Positions 14,612 to 15,299 of a stretch of DNA of 15,299 nucleotides are shown here, piece after piece. The position numbers and the translations under genes are program-made. The notes beneath the pieces were generated by a model. It did not search any database. It was not told where the DNA came from and worked only from the letters and a program-made list of their open reading frames with translations. Origin of the DNA: Desulfovibrionaceae bacterium UBA3823 (GTDB lineage: Bacteria > Desulfobacterota > Desulfovibrionia > Desulfovibrionales > Desulfovibrionaceae); the NCBI GenBank assembly GCA_002369295.1, contig DFDR01000208.1, positions 1 to 15,299 on the forward strand. The letters run 5' to 3'. How positions within the stretch are numbered: the stretch's first letter is position 1; each line of letters begins with the position of its first letter.

Positions 14612-14718
14612 GGTGTCAGCCTTGAAGCGTTGAAGGAGTGCTGGAGGTGCAGGAAAGGGCCAGGCGGGTGCAGCGCCCTTGCCGGCACGCTGGATGGCAG
14701 TTTCCCCAGCCTTCGCGC

Positions 14719-14755
14719 CGGCGTCAAGGGAAAGCGGCCGCCGGCGTTGACGCCG
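14719..14755. promoter_or_regulatory. Operator-like inverted repeat between divergent genes
   Basis: CGGCGTCAA (14719-14727) and its exact reverse complement TTGACGCCG (14747-14755) are separated by 19 bases. It lies in the 189-bp region between the solute-binding protein gene and the divergent gene at 14801. The arms could bind a dimeric regulator or fold as an RNA hairpin. The regulator is unknown. Confidence 0.4.
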
Positions 14756-14800
14756 CGCCAGGGGCATGCGATCCTTGTCCCTGCGGCACGGGAGGACGGC

Positions 14801-15299
14801 ATGCAGAAAGCGCTTCGCGACACGGCGGACGCCGGGACGGATCCCGGGACGGATTCTGGGAAGAATCCTGGGACAGACGCCAGAACAGACGCCAGAGCAA
14901 AGGTCAGGACGGAAGCCCGGGCGGGCGATGCCCGCAGGGCAGAAGAGCCCCGGCTCCTCAGGCGCACGGCCGCAGGCGAGCTGCGCATCACGGCCAGGGG
15001 CGCCCAGGCCCTCCTCGAGTGCATGCGCACGCGGGGGAGGGACGGCTATGTCATGGAGGACCTCTTCTACGCCGTGCTGCTCCACCCCGCCAAGGTGCTT
15101 GACGGCCCCGACGGCCTTCATCTTGCAGACAGCCTCGGCCGGCGCATTGCGATCAGCCGTCCCGCCGTGCTCTGCGGAGGCAAAACCCTCATCGTCAGGG
15201 GCGAGGCCGCAGGCAGGGAGCTTCCCGACCTCGTCGTCACGGCCCGCGATCTAGCAAAGGCGGCCTGCCCCAGCCGCGATTCCGGCGGCGCCGGCAGGG
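14801..15299 (+). CDS. Unknown protein with N-terminal tetrapeptide repeats, cut by window end
   Basis: A frame open to the end of the window starts at the ATG at 14801, with GGAGG five bases upstream; 166 codons are present. Residues about 12-39 are a repetitive polar segment of four-residue units (GTDP, GTDS, GKNP, GTDA, RTDA and so on) encoded by a 12-nt tandem repeat. From about residue 53 the sequence becomes globular-looking: AGELRITARGAQALLECMRT, then GYVMEDLFYAVLLHPAKVLD and LADSLGRRIAISRPAVLCGG. There is no signal peptide or membrane segment so far. I do not recognise the family. It is divergent to the solute-binding protein gene and may share its control region. The C-terminus is missing. 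Confidence 0.65.
   Translation, partial: MQKALRDTADAGTDPGTDSGKNPGTDARTDARAKVRTEARAGDARRAEEPRLLRRTAAGELRITARGAQALLECMRTRGRDGYVMEDLFYAVLLHPAKVLDGPDGLHLADSLGRRIAISRPAVLCGGKTLIVRGEAAGRELPDLVVTARDLAKAACPSRDSGGAGR
14834..14917. repeat. Degenerate 12-nt tandem repeat, seven copies, within a gene
   Basis: Seven consecutive 12-mers align: GGGACGGATCCC, GGGACGGATTCT, GGGAAGAATCCT, GGGACAGACGCC, AGAACAGACGCC, AGAGCAAAGGTC and AGGACGGAAGCC. The period equals four codons, so copy-number change would keep the frame. The later copies resemble the repeat units at 7585-7656. Confidence 0.8.

Overview
The window is about 15.3 kb of a GC-rich bacterial chromosome interrupted by two clearly AT-rich patches (about 250-700 and 5232-6400). 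Strong AAGGAG/GGAGG ribosome binding sites, many exported proteins, and a DUF169 gene followed by a TauE/SafE-family permease suggest a Desulfovibrio-like sulfate/sulfite-reducing bacterium (Desulfovibrionaceae). That placement is an inference from gene content; there is no rRNA or marker protein here to confirm it.

Left part (1-4800). A complete tRNA-Pro(GGG) with its own terminator is followed by an AT-rich patch holding a decayed small secreted-protein gene (279-550), as often found where foreign DNA entered beside a tRNA. Next, a lipoprotein gene (761-1288, minus) diverges from a plus-strand run of exported proteins: a MuiA-like DUF4139 protein (1529-3025), a small secreted protein (3054-3515) and a proline-rich secreted protein (3701-4423). 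Convergent to the last is a ribbon-helix-helix DNA-binding protein gene broken by one extra base (4528-4795).

Middle part (4796-9600). An AT-rich gene for a secreted alpha/beta hydrolase with an intact Ser-Asp-His triad (5232-6431, minus) looks horizontally acquired. It is followed on the minus strand by lemA (6958-7512), a 200-residue multi-pass membrane protein (7780-8382) and a small exported protein (8609-9037). The last two have good intrinsic terminators, and the last also has a good sigma70-type promoter.

Right part (9594-15299). A co-directional trio encodes a cysteine-rich DUF169 protein, a TauE/SafE permease with an Ala/Pro-rich N-terminal linker, and a small membrane protein; it is probably one functional unit for export or handling of a small sulfur oxyanion or organic anion. 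A family 5 extracellular solute-binding protein (12950-14611, minus) lies divergent to a partial gene of unknown function (14801 to the window end), with an operator-like inverted repeat between them. That partial gene begins with a 12-nt tandem repeat whose unit closely resembles a second 12-nt repeat tract upstream of lemA.

No CRISPR array, transposase, integrase, phage gene or recognisable defence system is visible. The most unusual items are the two single-base gene disruptions, the transferred hydrolase, the paired 12-nt repeat tracts, and the DUF169/TauE/membrane-protein trio.
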